DNA of 64,000 nt, from positions 124,001 through 188,000 of the forward strand of contig NZ_JBAJEY010000004.1 in NCBI RefSeq assembly GCF_039822285.1. Direction: 5' to 3'. This stretch comes from Thiofaba sp039822285 (lineage in GTDB: Bacteria; Pseudomonadota; Gammaproteobacteria; Halothiobacillales; Halothiobacillaceae). Position 1 is the stretch's first letter. Each line of letters opens with the position of its first letter. Position numbers and translations under genes: made by a program. The notes under the pieces were generated by a model. The model had not been told where the DNA came from, did no database searches, and worked only from the letters and a program-made list of their open reading frames with translations. Below are positions 43,007 to 51,238 of this stretch, one piece after another.

Positions 43007-44071
43007 ATGGCACTGATCTCCCTGCGTCAGCTGCTGGACCATGCCGCCGAGAACGGCTACGGCATGCCGGCCTTCAACGTCAACAACATGGAGCAGATCC
43101 ACGCGATCATGCAGGCCGCCGACAAGGTCGACAGCCCGGTGATCCTGCAAGGTTCCGCCGGTGCGCGCTCCTACGCGGGCGAGCCGTTCCTGCGCCACCT
43201 GGTGGCTGCTGCGGTCGAGATGTACCCGCACATCCCCATCGTCATGCACCAGGATCACGGTTCCGACCTCGGCGTGTGCCTGCGCGCCATCCAGTCCGGC
43301 TTCAGCTCCGTGATGATGGACGGTTCCCTGATGGCCGACATGAAGACCCCGGCTTCCTACGAGTACAACGCCGGCATCACCCGCAAGGTCGTCGAGATGG
43401 CTCACACCGGTGGTGTGTCCGTCGAGGGCGAGCTGGGCTGCCTGGGCTCCCTCGAGACCGGCAAGATGGGCGAGGAAGATGGCCACGGTGCGGAAGGCGA
43501 GCTGGACCACTCCATGCTGCTGACCGATCCGGAAGAGGCCGCCCAGTTCGTGCGTGACACTGACGTCGATGCCCTGGCGATCGCCATCGGTACCTCCCAC
43601 GGCGCCTACAAGTTCACGCAGAAGCCCACCGGCAAGGTCCTGCGCATCGACCGCGTCAAGGAAATCCATGCCCGCATCCCGGGCGTGCACCTGGTCATGC
43701 ACGGCTCGTCCTCCGTGCCGGAAGACTGGCTGGCCATCATCAACAACTACGGCGGCGACATGGGTCAGACCTATGGCGTGCCGGTGGATGAAATCGTCGA
43801 GGGCATCAAGCACGGCGTGCGCAAGGTGAACATCGACACCGACCTGCGCATGGCCTCCACCGGTGCCATCCGCAAGCACCTGCACGACAACCCGTCCAAC
43901 TTCGACCCGCGCAAGTTCCTGAAGGAGTCCACCAAGGCGATGGCCGGTATCTGCCAGGCCCGCTTCGAGGCCTTCGGTTCCGCGGGCATGGCCTCCAAGA
44001 TCAAGCCGATCTCCCTGGACGACATGCGCAAGCGTTACGAGTCCGGCTCGCTCAAGCAGCAGGTCAAGTAA
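43007..44071 (+). CDS. fba: Fructose-bisphosphate aldolase, class II
   Basis: A 354-residue zinc-dependent aldolase of the Calvin subtype used by many autotrophs (CbbA-like). ALISLRQLLDHAAENGYGMPAFNVNN, VMHQDHGSDLGVCLRAI, VEGELGCLGSLETG and HLVMHGSSSVPEDW are visible (quoted as key parts). RBS AGGAGAA precedes the ATG. It is the last gene of the cluster and is followed by a good terminator. Confidence 0.97.
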   Translation: MALISLRQLLDHAAENGYGMPAFNVNNMEQIHAIMQAADKVDSPVILQGSAGARSYAGEPFLRHLVAAAVEMYPHIPIVMHQDHGSDLGVCLRAIQSGFSSVMMDGSLMADMKTPASYEYNAGITRKVVEMAHTGGVSVEGELGCLGSLETGKMGEEDGHGAEGELDHSMLLTDPEEAAQFVRDTDVDALAIAIGTSHGAYKFTQKPTGKVLRIDRVKEIHARIPGVHLVMHGSSSVPEDWLAIINNYGGDMGQTYGVPVDEIVEGIKHGVRKVNIDTDLRMASTGAIRKHLHDNPSNFDPRKFLKESTKAMAGICQARFEAFGSAGMASKIKPISLDDMRKRYESGSLKQQVK

Positions 44072-44095
44072 TCGCCTGGCGATTGCACCCTTCAG

Positions 44096-44121
44096 AAAGC
44101 GGCCTCCGGGCCGCTTTTTTT
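44096..44121 (+). terminator. Rho-independent terminator after fba
   Basis: AGCGGCC/GGCCGCT stem with a 4-base loop followed by seven T, 25 bases after the fba stop. Confidence 0.9.
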
Positions 44122-44143
44122 GTGCCCGGGTTGCGGGAGTCCG

Positions 44144-44245
44144 CTGCACGGAGATGGGGCGTCCATCCCCGCAAGGGGCGGCAGCCGCCCCATCTCTGTG
44201 CAGGGGGCGGTGCATCCAGTCGAGGGGAATGGTTGTCGCCCCTCG
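44144..44245. other. Two strong hairpins between fba and the next gene
   Basis: First hairpin: CTGCACGGAGATGGGGCG (44144-44161) pairs with 44186-44203 at 17 of 18 positions, and the inner part contains CCCC-GCAA-GGGG, a stem capped by a GNRA tetraloop. Second hairpin: CGAGGGG (44221-44227) with CCCCTCG (44239-44245). They lie in the leader of the 102-residue gene. Candidate structured 5' RNA or small repeat element; no known family recognised. Confidence 0.5.
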
Positions 44246-44319
44246 CACAGCAGCCTTGGCAGGGGCAGCCGGAGAATGGTCCGAGAGTTGCAAGTAGATT
44301 TGTAACGGGAGGACCGCCG

Positions 44320-44628
44320 ATGGACAGCAACACGATGCAAAAACTGGCGCGCTTCAAGATCATGGCGCGCCGCCTGGGGGGCTTTAACGTGGACATCTTC
44401 CGCATGGCCCAGGAACCGTCCCATGCGCGCGAGATGCTGCAACGTGCGCAGGAGGTCGAGAGCGAAAACCTGATCCTGCTGGCGATGGAGCTCTACGAGG
44501 CCCTGGGCCTGTTGGAGGAGAAGCAGCCCAGGCTTTCGTCGAAGCAGGCTGAAGTAAACCCAAAGGATGGGCCAAAGGATGGTGGAGACAAGGAGCGCAG
44601 TCGATACGTCTTTGGAGCGCGGGGGTAG
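44320..44628 (+). CDS. Small hypothetical protein
   Basis: A 102-residue protein not recognised. GGGAGGA lies 6 bases before the ATG at 44320, which makes it a convincing gene. Residues about 5-70 look alpha-helical and amphipathic (KLARFKIMARRLGGFNVDIF, MLQRAQEVESENLILLAMEL); the C-terminus is charged and probably disordered (KDGPKDGGDKERSR). No membrane segment, signal peptide or metal motif. It sits alone between the fba terminator and the mgtA-like gene, preceded by two stable hairpins. Confidence 0.7.
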   Translation: MDSNTMQKLARFKIMARRLGGFNVDIFRMAQEPSHAREMLQRAQEVESENLILLAMELYEALGLLEEKQPRLSSKQAEVNPKDGPKDGGDKERSRYVFGARG

Positions 44629-44784
44629 CCGATACGGTGGCCTGGGAAGGCCCAGCCTAACCACCCACAGCGCAAAATCGGTTTCTGGCTGGGGGAGGGG
44701 CGGTCAGGACGACGTCCATTTCGCTGAACTTCATTGAACTGTTGCGTCGTTCGGGCAAACTCGCAAGAAACCGGAGGCGAGTGC

Positions 44785-47499
44785 ATGACCCCGAACCCCC
44801 TGACACGATCGTTCGAGCGCTTGTTGAAGGCTCGCGCCTTGCAGGCGCACTTCCGAAGTTCGTCGCTCTCCCATGCCCTAGGGCGGAAGGCGCGTGGAGA
44901 CGATGCGCAGGCATACGCCGCCGCGTTGAGCGAATGGGCGCGGGCGGAGGAGGCCGCCCTGTTCTCCCGCCTCGAGAGCCATCCCGAGGGGCTGACGGAG
45001 GAGGAGGCGCGCGCACGATGGGCGCGTGAGGGTGCGAATGCCTTGGATCTGGAGCGTCCGCCCTCCATCCCTCGCCGTCTTTGGCTGGCCTACCGTACCC
45101 CGTTTAGCGTGCTGCTCAGTGTGCTGGCTCTCATCTCCGGTCTGACCGGGGATGCGCTTGGCAGCGGGGTGATCCTGCTCATGGTGTTCCTGGCCACCGT
45201 CATCCGCTTTGTCCAGGAGCTCAAATCCAGCCGGGCGGCCGAGCAGCTGAAGGCTATGGTGCGCAACACGGCTGCGGTGCAACGCCGCCCCGCGGACGAT
45301 GCGCCCCCTGTGATCGCTGAGCGTCCGGTCAGCGTGCTGGTTCGCGGGGACGTGATCCATCTGGCCGCCGGCGACATGATCCCGGCCGACTGCCGCCTCC
45401 TCGCCAGCAAGGATCTGTTCATCAACCAGGCGGCGCTGACCGGTGAGTCGATGCCGGTGGAAAAGTTTCCGCACCTTGATGAAAAAGGTGCGGCTAATCC
45501 GCTCGAGGCCGCCAATCTGGTCTTTACCGGCAGCAACGTGGTTTCGGGGACGGCCTCGGCCATCGTTCTGACCACCGGGGTGCGCACCTATTTCGGCCAT
45601 CTCGCCCAGCATGCCCAGGTAGCCGAGACCACGGCCAGCCATTTCCAGGCGGGCATGAACAGCGTCAGCTGGCTGCTCATCCGCTTCATGCTGGTGATGG
45701 TGCCGCTGGTGTTGCTGATCAACGGCTTCGGCAAGGGCGACTGGTTGCAGGCCACCTTGTTCGCGCTGTCGATCGCGGTGGGGCTGACGCCCGAAATGCT
45801 GCCGATGATCGTCACCACCGCGCTGGCGCGCGGGGCGGTGAGCATGGCCAGCCGCAAGGTGGTGGTCAAGAGGCTGGACGCCATCCAGAACTTCGGTGCC
45901 ATCGATGTGCTATGCACGGACAAGACGGGCACCCTGACCCAGGATAAGGTGGCGCTCATCCTGCATGTGGATGCAGAGGGTCGACCCTCGCGGGCCGTGC
46001 TGGAGTTTGCCTTCCTCAACAGCTACTACCAGACCGGGCTGCGCAATCTTCTGGATGTTGCGGTGCTGGAGCGGGTGGAGATGCGAGATCAGCTCCAGAT
46101 TGCCACACGCTACCGCAAGATCGACGAAGTTCCCTTTGATTTCCAGCGTCGGCGCATGTCGGTGGTCGTCGAGGAGGCGGCTCATCACCACGAGCTGATC
46201 TGCAAGGGCGCGGTGGACGAAGTCATGGCCGTCTGCGCGCACATCATGCAGGACGGCCAGCCGGTGCCGCTGGATGAGGCGCGGCGGCAGGCCGTGCGCC
46301 GTCGGGTGGAGGGGTATAACGCGGAGGGGGTGCGCGTCATCGCCGTGGCCATGCGCGAGTTGCCCATGGAGCAGACGGTCTACAGCGTGGTGGATGAGCG
46401 TGAGCTGACCCTGATCGGCTTTGTCGCTTTCCTCGACCCGCCCAAGGAGAGCGCGCGTCCGGCGCTGGAGGCGCTGCGCAAGCATGGGGTGCGCGCCAAG
46501 GTACTCACCGGAGACAACACGCCGGTGACGCGCAAGGTCTGCCTTGAGGTGGGACTGGATGTCGAGCGCGTGATCGAGGGGCCCGAGATCGAGGCGATGG
46601 ATGATGCCGCCCTCGCGCGGGCGGTTGAGCAGTGCGATGTATTTACCCGCTTAACGCCCCTGCAAAAGGAGCGCATCGTGCGCGCCCTGCGTGCCAAGGG
46701 GCATGTGGTCGGCTTTCTGGGCGATGGCATCAACGATGCGGCGGCGCTGCATGCCGCGGACATCGGCATTTCGGTGGACAGCGCGGTGGACATCGCCAAG
46801 GAATCCGCCGATATCATCCTGCTGGAGAAAAGCCTCTTGGTGCTGCACGAGGGCGTGGTGGAGGGGCGGCGCACCTTCGCCAACATGCTCAAGTACCTGA
46901 AGATGACGGTCAGTTCCAACTTCGGGAACGTGCTCTCGGTGCTGGTGGCGAGCCTCTTCTTGCCCTTTTTGCCGATGCTGCCCATCCAGCTGCTTTTGCA
47001 AAACCTGTTGTATGACTTCTCCCAGATGGCGGTGCCGTTCGATCGGGTGGACGAGGACATGCTGCAAAAGCCGCTGGTGTGGACGCCGGAGGACATCGCC
47101 CGCTTCATGCTCTACTTCGGCCCCATCAGCTCGCTGTTCGACCTCATCACCTTTGCCATCCTCTGGTTCGGCTTTGGGATCGACCATCTCGCCGTGCAGG
47201 GGGTATTCCAGACCGGTTGGTTCCTGGTGGGGCTGTTTACCCAGACCATCATCGTGCACATGATCCGTACCCCCCACATCCCCTTCCTGGAGAGCCGTTC
47301 TGCGCCGCTGCTGATGATTGCCAGTCTCTTGATCATGTCCACCGGCTTGATTCTGACGCTGGGTCCCTGGGCGCCGGCCTTTCATTTCGCCCATCTGCCG
47401 GCAGCCTTCTTCCCGGTGCTGGCGGGCATCGTTCTTGGGTATATGGTCTTTACTCAGGCGATGAAGGGCTTTTACGTGCGTCGATATGGCTGGCGCTGA
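44785..47499 (+). CDS. mgtA: Magnesium-transporting P-type ATPase (MgtA type)
   Basis: A 904-residue P3B-type ATPase importing Mg2+. Landmarks: LTGESMPVEKFP, AVGLTPEMLPMIVTTALARG (the MgtA membrane signature), the phosphorylation site DKTGTLTQDKV (Asp near 379), KVLTGDNTPVTRKVC and FLGDGINDAAALHAADIGIS. The C-terminal membrane part ends VFTQAMKGFYVRRYGWR. The ATG at 44785 follows CGGAGGCGA. The 155-base leader has no recognised Mg2+ riboswitch. No MgtC gene is adjacent. Confidence 0.93.
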   Translation: MTPNPLTRSFERLLKARALQAHFRSSSLSHALGRKARGDDAQAYAAALSEWARAEEAALFSRLESHPEGLTEEEARARWAREGANALDLERPPSIPRRLWLAYRTPFSVLLSVLALISGLTGDALGSGVILLMVFLATVIRFVQELKSSRAAEQLKAMVRNTAAVQRRPADDAPPVIAERPVSVLVRGDVIHLAAGDMIPADCRLLASKDLFINQAALTGESMPVEKFPHLDEKGAANPLEAANLVFTGSNVVSGTASAIVLTTGVRTYFGHLAQHAQVAETTASHFQAGMNSVSWLLIRFMLVMVPLVLLINGFGKGDWLQATLFALSIAVGLTPEMLPMIVTTALARGAVSMASRKVVVKRLDAIQNFGAIDVLCTDKTGTLTQDKVALILHVDAEGRPSRAVLEFAFLNSYYQTGLRNLLDVAVLERVEMRDQLQIATRYRKIDEVPFDFQRRRMSVVVEEAAHHHELICKGAVDEVMAVCAHIMQDGQPVPLDEARRQAVRRRVEGYNAEGVRVIAVAMRELPMEQTVYSVVDERELTLIGFVAFLDPPKESARPALEALRKHGVRAKVLTGDNTPVTRKVCLEVGLDVERVIEGPEIEAMDDAALARAVEQCDVFTRLTPLQKERIVRALRAKGHVVGFLGDGINDAAALHAADIGISVDSAVDIAKESADIILLEKSLLVLHEGVVEGRRTFANMLKYLKMTVSSNFGNVLSVLVASLFLPFLPMLPIQLLLQNLLYDFSQMAVPFDRVDEDMLQKPLVWTPEDIARFMLYFGPISSLFDLITFAILWFGFGIDHLAVQGVFQTGWFLVGLFTQTIIVHMIRTPHIPFLESRSAPLLMIASLLIMSTGLILTLGPWAPAFHFAHLPAAFFPVLAGIVLGYMVFTQAMKGFYVRRYGWR

Positions 47500-47548
47500 C
47501 CAGGGGGCCCCGGGCTGATGCGTCTCCTTGGGGCTGCGGAGAGGCGGG

Positions 47549-48883
47549 TCAGTTCCGGACGGAGGAGGGCAGGGTCAGGCGCTGGTATTCCCGGTGCAGC
47601 AGGATCAGCACCCAGGTCCACAGAATGCAGCCACCGATCACCAGCCAGCCGAGGTCCACGACCCCGATGCCATGCGCGGCCAGGGCCGTGGCGCCGATGA
47701 TGATCAGCGACCCCAGCGCCTTGAACAGCCGGTAGCCGAACATGTCGATCCAGGCCTTCGCCTGCGCCATCAGGCTGGGTTCGACCGGGATGTAGAGCAA
47801 CTCCTTGGCCGCGCGGTTGATCGAGTAGGACAGCCCGCGGTCGCTGATCTTCATGATTGCAGCGGGGATGAGGCTGGGGTAGGCCATGAAACCCGCCGTG
47901 GCGACGGTCATGGCGAGGGGCTGGACCAGCAGCCCGGCAAGGACGCCAACGCCGTGCAGGATCAGCGGGGTGAGGATGAGGTTCACCCCGATCGACACGC
48001 CGCTGAGGATGCTGAAGAACAGGGACAGGGCGGCGGTACGGGCCTCGCGCTCGGGATAGGTGGCCTCGATGATCTGCAGGAACTGGTATTCGATCAGCGG
48101 TGAGAGGATCTGCGCGAGCAGCAGGGCCGTGGCGATGAGGAGGAGGTAGCGACGGTTGGTGATCAGGCGCCAGCCCCCGAGTTTCGCCGCTGCAGGCACG
48201 GGGCGTTCCTCTTTGCGCTCGAGCAGGCCGCGACGGCCGATGGAACGCGTAAGTAAAAGGATGAGCAGGACGAGGCCAGCGGCGACCAGCATCAGGTCCG
48301 GGGTCTGCAGGGGGGTGTGGCGGATGAGCAGGGCGGCCAGTCCGCCGCCGGCGACGCCGCCGAGCAGGCCGCCGGTGCCCACGAAGCCGAACCAGCGGCG
48401 CCCCTCGTCGGTGCGGTAGCTGCCGTCAGCCAGGCTCCAGAACTGCTCCACCAGCACCACGCCGAAGATGTCGACAAAGATGTAGAACGCCACCGCCAGC
48501 GTGGCTGAGGGGGCCGTGGCGAGCAGGCGGAATCCCACCAGGATGGCGACGAAGACCAGGCAGCTCGCCAGCACCACGTTCACCCGCCCAAAGCGCGCGA
48601 GCAGCTTGCGGTAGAGGACGACCGTCACCAGCAGGGCGGCCGCCGAACCCAGCCAGACGTAGGGCAGGGCCTCCGTGCCCAGTCCCTCGATCAGCAGGGA
48701 TCGGCTGGCCGGCTTGAGCTGGTAGAGGGCGGTGATGATGAGGAAGAAATCCAGCGCCAGGATCAGCGAGCGCAGCAACTCCCCCTTGAACGGGCGCAGG
48801 GAGGATGCGGCATCAAAGGCTTGGTCTGGGCACTTCGAAAAACCTGCTGCGCGAGCGGATTGCTGCGTCGCCTCCTCGCTCAC
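47549..48883 (-). CDS. NTT/TLC-type nucleotide (ATP/ADP) translocase-like MFS protein
   Basis: About 444 residues with around 11-12 membrane helices. The blocks LRSLILALDFFLIITALYQLKPASR (in part), VEQFWSLADGSYRTDEGRRWFGFVGTGG (in part) and INRAAKELLYIPVEPSLMAQ match the ATP/ADP-translocase (NTT, TLC) branch: helix 1 with a Y-LRP-like end, FWSL-D followed by -RFGFI-GG, and TR-AREvLf. Classical members swap ATP for ADP in obligate intracellular bacteria; relatives in free-living bacteria are poorly studied. The open frame begins at 49003, but the first 40 codons overlap a dispersed repeat, so I prefer the GTG at 48883. Next to it are exported hydrolases and a dikinase. Confidence 0.8.
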   Translation of the reverse strand: MSEEATQQSARAAGFSKCPDQAFDAASSLRPFKGELLRSLILALDFFLIITALYQLKPASRSLLIEGLGTEALPYVWLGSAAALLVTVVLYRKLLARFGRVNVVLASCLVFVAILVGFRLLATAPSATLAVAFYIFVDIFGVVLVEQFWSLADGSYRTDEGRRWFGFVGTGGLLGGVAGGGLAALLIRHTPLQTPDLMLVAAGLVLLILLLTRSIGRRGLLERKEERPVPAAAKLGGWRLITNRRYLLLIATALLLAQILSPLIEYQFLQIIEATYPEREARTAALSLFFSILSGVSIGVNLILTPLILHGVGVLAGLLVQPLAMTVATAGFMAYPSLIPAAIMKISDRGLSYSINRAAKELLYIPVEPSLMAQAKAWIDMFGYRLFKALGSLIIIGATALAAHGIGVVDLGWLVIGGCILWTWVLILLHREYQRLTLPSSVRN

Positions 48884-48890
48884 CCCTCGC

Positions 48891-48970
48891 CTATCTATTT
48901 GATATGTCTCGGGGGTTCGCTGTGGGGCTCCTTGCACTCCGCCCGCTCGTGACGGTTTTTCGGTGTGCCC
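48891..48970 (+). repeat. Dispersed intergenic repeat, copy B
   Basis: Shares GCTCGTGACGGTTTTTCG (48945-48962) exactly with 9799-9816 and CCTATCT-TTTGA about 50 bases to its left. It lies immediately upstream of the translocase-like gene, whose upstream open-frame extension consists mostly of this repeat. Confidence 0.5.
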
Positions 48971-49129
48971 GTCTGTCGTCATTTTGGTGTATCCTCGCGC
49001 CACCGTGTGTTCCCAAGGATGATCGATCTCCGCCGCCCGCGCAGGCCCGCGGAGTGACAGGAGTCCCGCCCCGCCGCGGCAGACATGCCGTGCGGATCCG
49101 CGTCAACCTGTATCGAAGCATCCCGACAC

Positions 49130-50023
49130 ATGCCCATCAAAGCCTTGTTCCTCGGTCTATGCCTGGGGCTGTCCCTGGCCGTTCATGCCGCCCAGGCGGC
49201 CTACCCCGAACTCGAGCAATCCTACGATCCCCGTCTGCATGAGCGCCTGGAGTCCAAGCTGCAACAGCTCGGGCTGCTGCAGGCCGCGCTCGAGAAGCGG
49301 CTCTCGGTCGCGGTGGCCGACATCACCGACCTTGCCCACCCCCGCTTTGCCGCCTTCAATCCCAACCACATGGCCTACGCGGCCAGCCTGCCCAAGATCG
49401 CGATCCTGCTCGGTGCCTTCGCCCGCGTCGAGGCCGGGGAGATGCAGCTCGATCCACCGACCCGGGAGAGCCTCACGCGCATGATCCGCATCTCCTCCAA
49501 CCGCGATGCCTCCGAGATGCTGGAGCGCGTCGGCACCCGTTACCTCGCGGACCTGCTGCAGGCGCCGAACTACCGCCTGTACGACCCCAGCCGCAATGGC
49601 GGGCTGTGGGTGGGCAAGCCCTACGGCAAGGAGGGCACGACCCTGCGCGATCCGCTGCACAACCTCTCCCACGGTGCGACCGCGTTGCAGGTGGCGCGCT
49701 TCTACTACCTGCTGGAGACCGGCCAGCTCGTCTCGGCGGGGCTGACCCGCGAGATGAAGGCCATCCTCGGCGATCCCGCCCTGCACCACAAATTCGTCGG
49801 CGGCCTGCAGTCCGTCCATCCGGAGGCCCGGCTGTACCGCAAGTCCGGCACCTGGAAGGACTGGCATGCCGACAGCGCCATCGTCGAGCGCGACGGCCGG
49901 CGCTATATCGCCGTGGCCTTGGCCGAGGACGCGCAGGGCGAGTCATGGCTGCGCCGCCTGATCGTCGGGCTGGACGAGGCCGTGGCCGAGAGCGCCCCCC
50001 TCCGCATGGCGCAGCTCCAGTAA
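49130..50023 (+). CDS. Exported serine hydrolase, class A beta-lactamase fold
   Basis: A 297-residue protein with a signal peptide (about 24 residues, ending HAAQAA). The three active-site boxes of the penicillin-binding/beta-lactamase fold are in order: Ser86-Leu-Pro-Lys89, Ser122-Ser-Asn124 and Lys238-Ser-Gly240. Length fits class A, but the region where class A enzymes carry the Glu166 loop is not clearly conserved, so a peptidase or esterase role is as likely as beta-lactam hydrolysis. The ATG at 49130 starts the signal peptide. Its 3' end overlaps the convergent gene by 81 bases. Confidence 0.82.
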   Translation: MPIKALFLGLCLGLSLAVHAAQAAYPELEQSYDPRLHERLESKLQQLGLLQAALEKRLSVAVADITDLAHPRFAAFNPNHMAYAASLPKIAILLGAFARVEAGEMQLDPPTRESLTRMIRISSNRDASEMLERVGTRYLADLLQAPNYRLYDPSRNGGLWVGKPYGKEGTTLRDPLHNLSHGATALQVARFYYLLETGQLVSAGLTREMKAILGDPALHHKFVGGLQSVHPEARLYRKSGTWKDWHADSAIVERDGRRYIAVALAEDAQGESWLRRLIVGLDEAVAESAPLRMAQLQ

Positions 50024-51238
50024 CCGCTGCAGGCGGGTGCCCAGGGTCTGGTGGGCCACCGCCGAGTTCTTGCGCAGCACGTTCGAGGTCACCACCACCA
50101 TGTAGTGCAGCCGGCGCGCCTCGGCTGGGTGCTCGACGATGGCGACCGAGTTCAAAAGGTTCTCCACGTTGCCCTGGTACTTGCGGCAGACGAAGCCCGG
50201 CTCCGGCTGGCAGCGGAAGAACGAGCCCGATTTGAAATACACCGCCGCATCCTGCAGCGCGGGGGAGGAGGCGTAACGGATGCGCCGCTGGGTCATGTAC
50301 ATCAGGCGCTTGATCTCGCGGCTGGACCAGGCGTCCACGATCCGTCCCTCCTCCAGCCGCAAAAGCCAGCGCACCAGCTCGCGCGGGGTGGCCGTGCTGC
50401 TGGTGCCGGGGATCCGCGCCTTGCCGGCCTCGGTGAAGAATCCCCCCTGGCGCAGCCGCTCGGGGTCCAGCCCGTTGCGCCGGATGCCTTCACCCAGGGC
50501 CTGGAGCATCAGGGCCGAGAGTTCCGTCCTGGGTGTTTCACGCAGGAAGGCGGCCGCGCGTTCGGGGGTGACGGGATAGTCGCGGCCAAAGTGCTGGAGC
50601 AGGATCAGTTCCCGCACCACCATCGAACCTGCGGCATTGGAGCTTGCCGAGAGCATCCAGTCCAGATAGGTCCACAGGTTGGCCGCATCCCCCTGCTGGA
50701 GCGGGCGGTGGCTGAGCTGATGCCCGTCCCAGAAGGGCACGGTGTGGCTATCGTGCACGATGAGCCCGTCGGCCACTACGCGGGACTCGCGCAGCACCCG
50801 CTCGCGTGCGGCGATGTCGTCCGGGTAGAGGTCGGCAAGGCGCTGGAACAGGGCGGTGGTCACCACAAGCTTGCCGACGCTGCCCGGGTTGAAGGGCTGA
50901 TCGGCACGGTGCTCGGCCAAGACCGGCCGGGTGGGGTCGGTCAGATCCAGCACGGCGATGCCGTAGCGCTCGGCATCCTCCCCGAGCAGCTCCACCACCT
51001 GGCGGGTGAACTCGGGGTCCGGTTCCGGCAGGGGCGGCGCCCCCTGGGGCAGGCGCAGGTCCACTGCGGCCATGGGCAGGCGCGCCCCCTTCGGCTGCAC
51101 CGGTCCGTGAATCTTGCCCTCCAGCACCAGGCGGTAGCCTTCCAGCCGCGCGATGCCGGTGTAACCCTCGCCATCCAGCGGATAGGCGGAGACGAGCGCC
51201 GGGGCAAGCAGCAGGGTAAGGGCGAGCGGGCGGATCAT
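49943..51238 (-). CDS. Exported serine hydrolase, beta-lactamase-like, larger paralogue
   Basis: A 431-residue protein with a signal peptide ending at LVSA (residue 18). The boxes are Ser120-Val-Gly-Lys123 (NPGSVGKL), Ser199-Ser-Asn201 and Lys336-Ser-Gly338 (YFKSGSFF). An N-terminal domain of about 90 residues precedes the hydrolase fold. Its ATG overlaps the stop of the dikinase-like gene (ATGA), so the two are translationally coupled. It faces the smaller paralogue tail to tail with an 81-base overlap. Substrate unknown; a peptidoglycan or peptide role is inferred from the fold. Confidence 0.8.
   Translation of the reverse strand: MIRPLALTLLLAPALVSAYPLDGEGYTGIARLEGYRLVLEGKIHGPVQPKGARLPMAAVDLRLPQGAPPLPEPDPEFTRQVVELLGEDAERYGIAVLDLTDPTRPVLAEHRADQPFNPGSVGKLVVTTALFQRLADLYPDDIAARERVLRESRVVADGLIVHDSHTVPFWDGHQLSHRPLQQGDAANLWTYLDWMLSASSNAAGSMVVRELILLQHFGRDYPVTPERAAAFLRETPRTELSALMLQALGEGIRRNGLDPERLRQGGFFTEAGKARIPGTSSTATPRELVRWLLRLEEGRIVDAWSSREIKRLMYMTQRRIRYASSPALQDAAVYFKSGSFFRCQPEPGFVCRKYQGNVENLLNSVAIVEHPAEARRLHYMVVVTSNVLRKNSAVAHQTLGTRLQRLLELRHAEGGALGHGLVQPDDQAAQP

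Noticed and set aside
44629..44784. Mg2+ riboswitch in the mgtA leader
   Set aside because: No M-box or mgtA-leader architecture could be recognised in these 156 bases; only a short hairpin is visible.
48884..49003. N-terminal extension of the translocase-like protein up to the ATG at 49003
   Set aside because: The extra 40 codons consist mostly of the dispersed repeat and are hydrophilic, unlike the family start; the GTG at 48883 is preferred, with moderate certainty.
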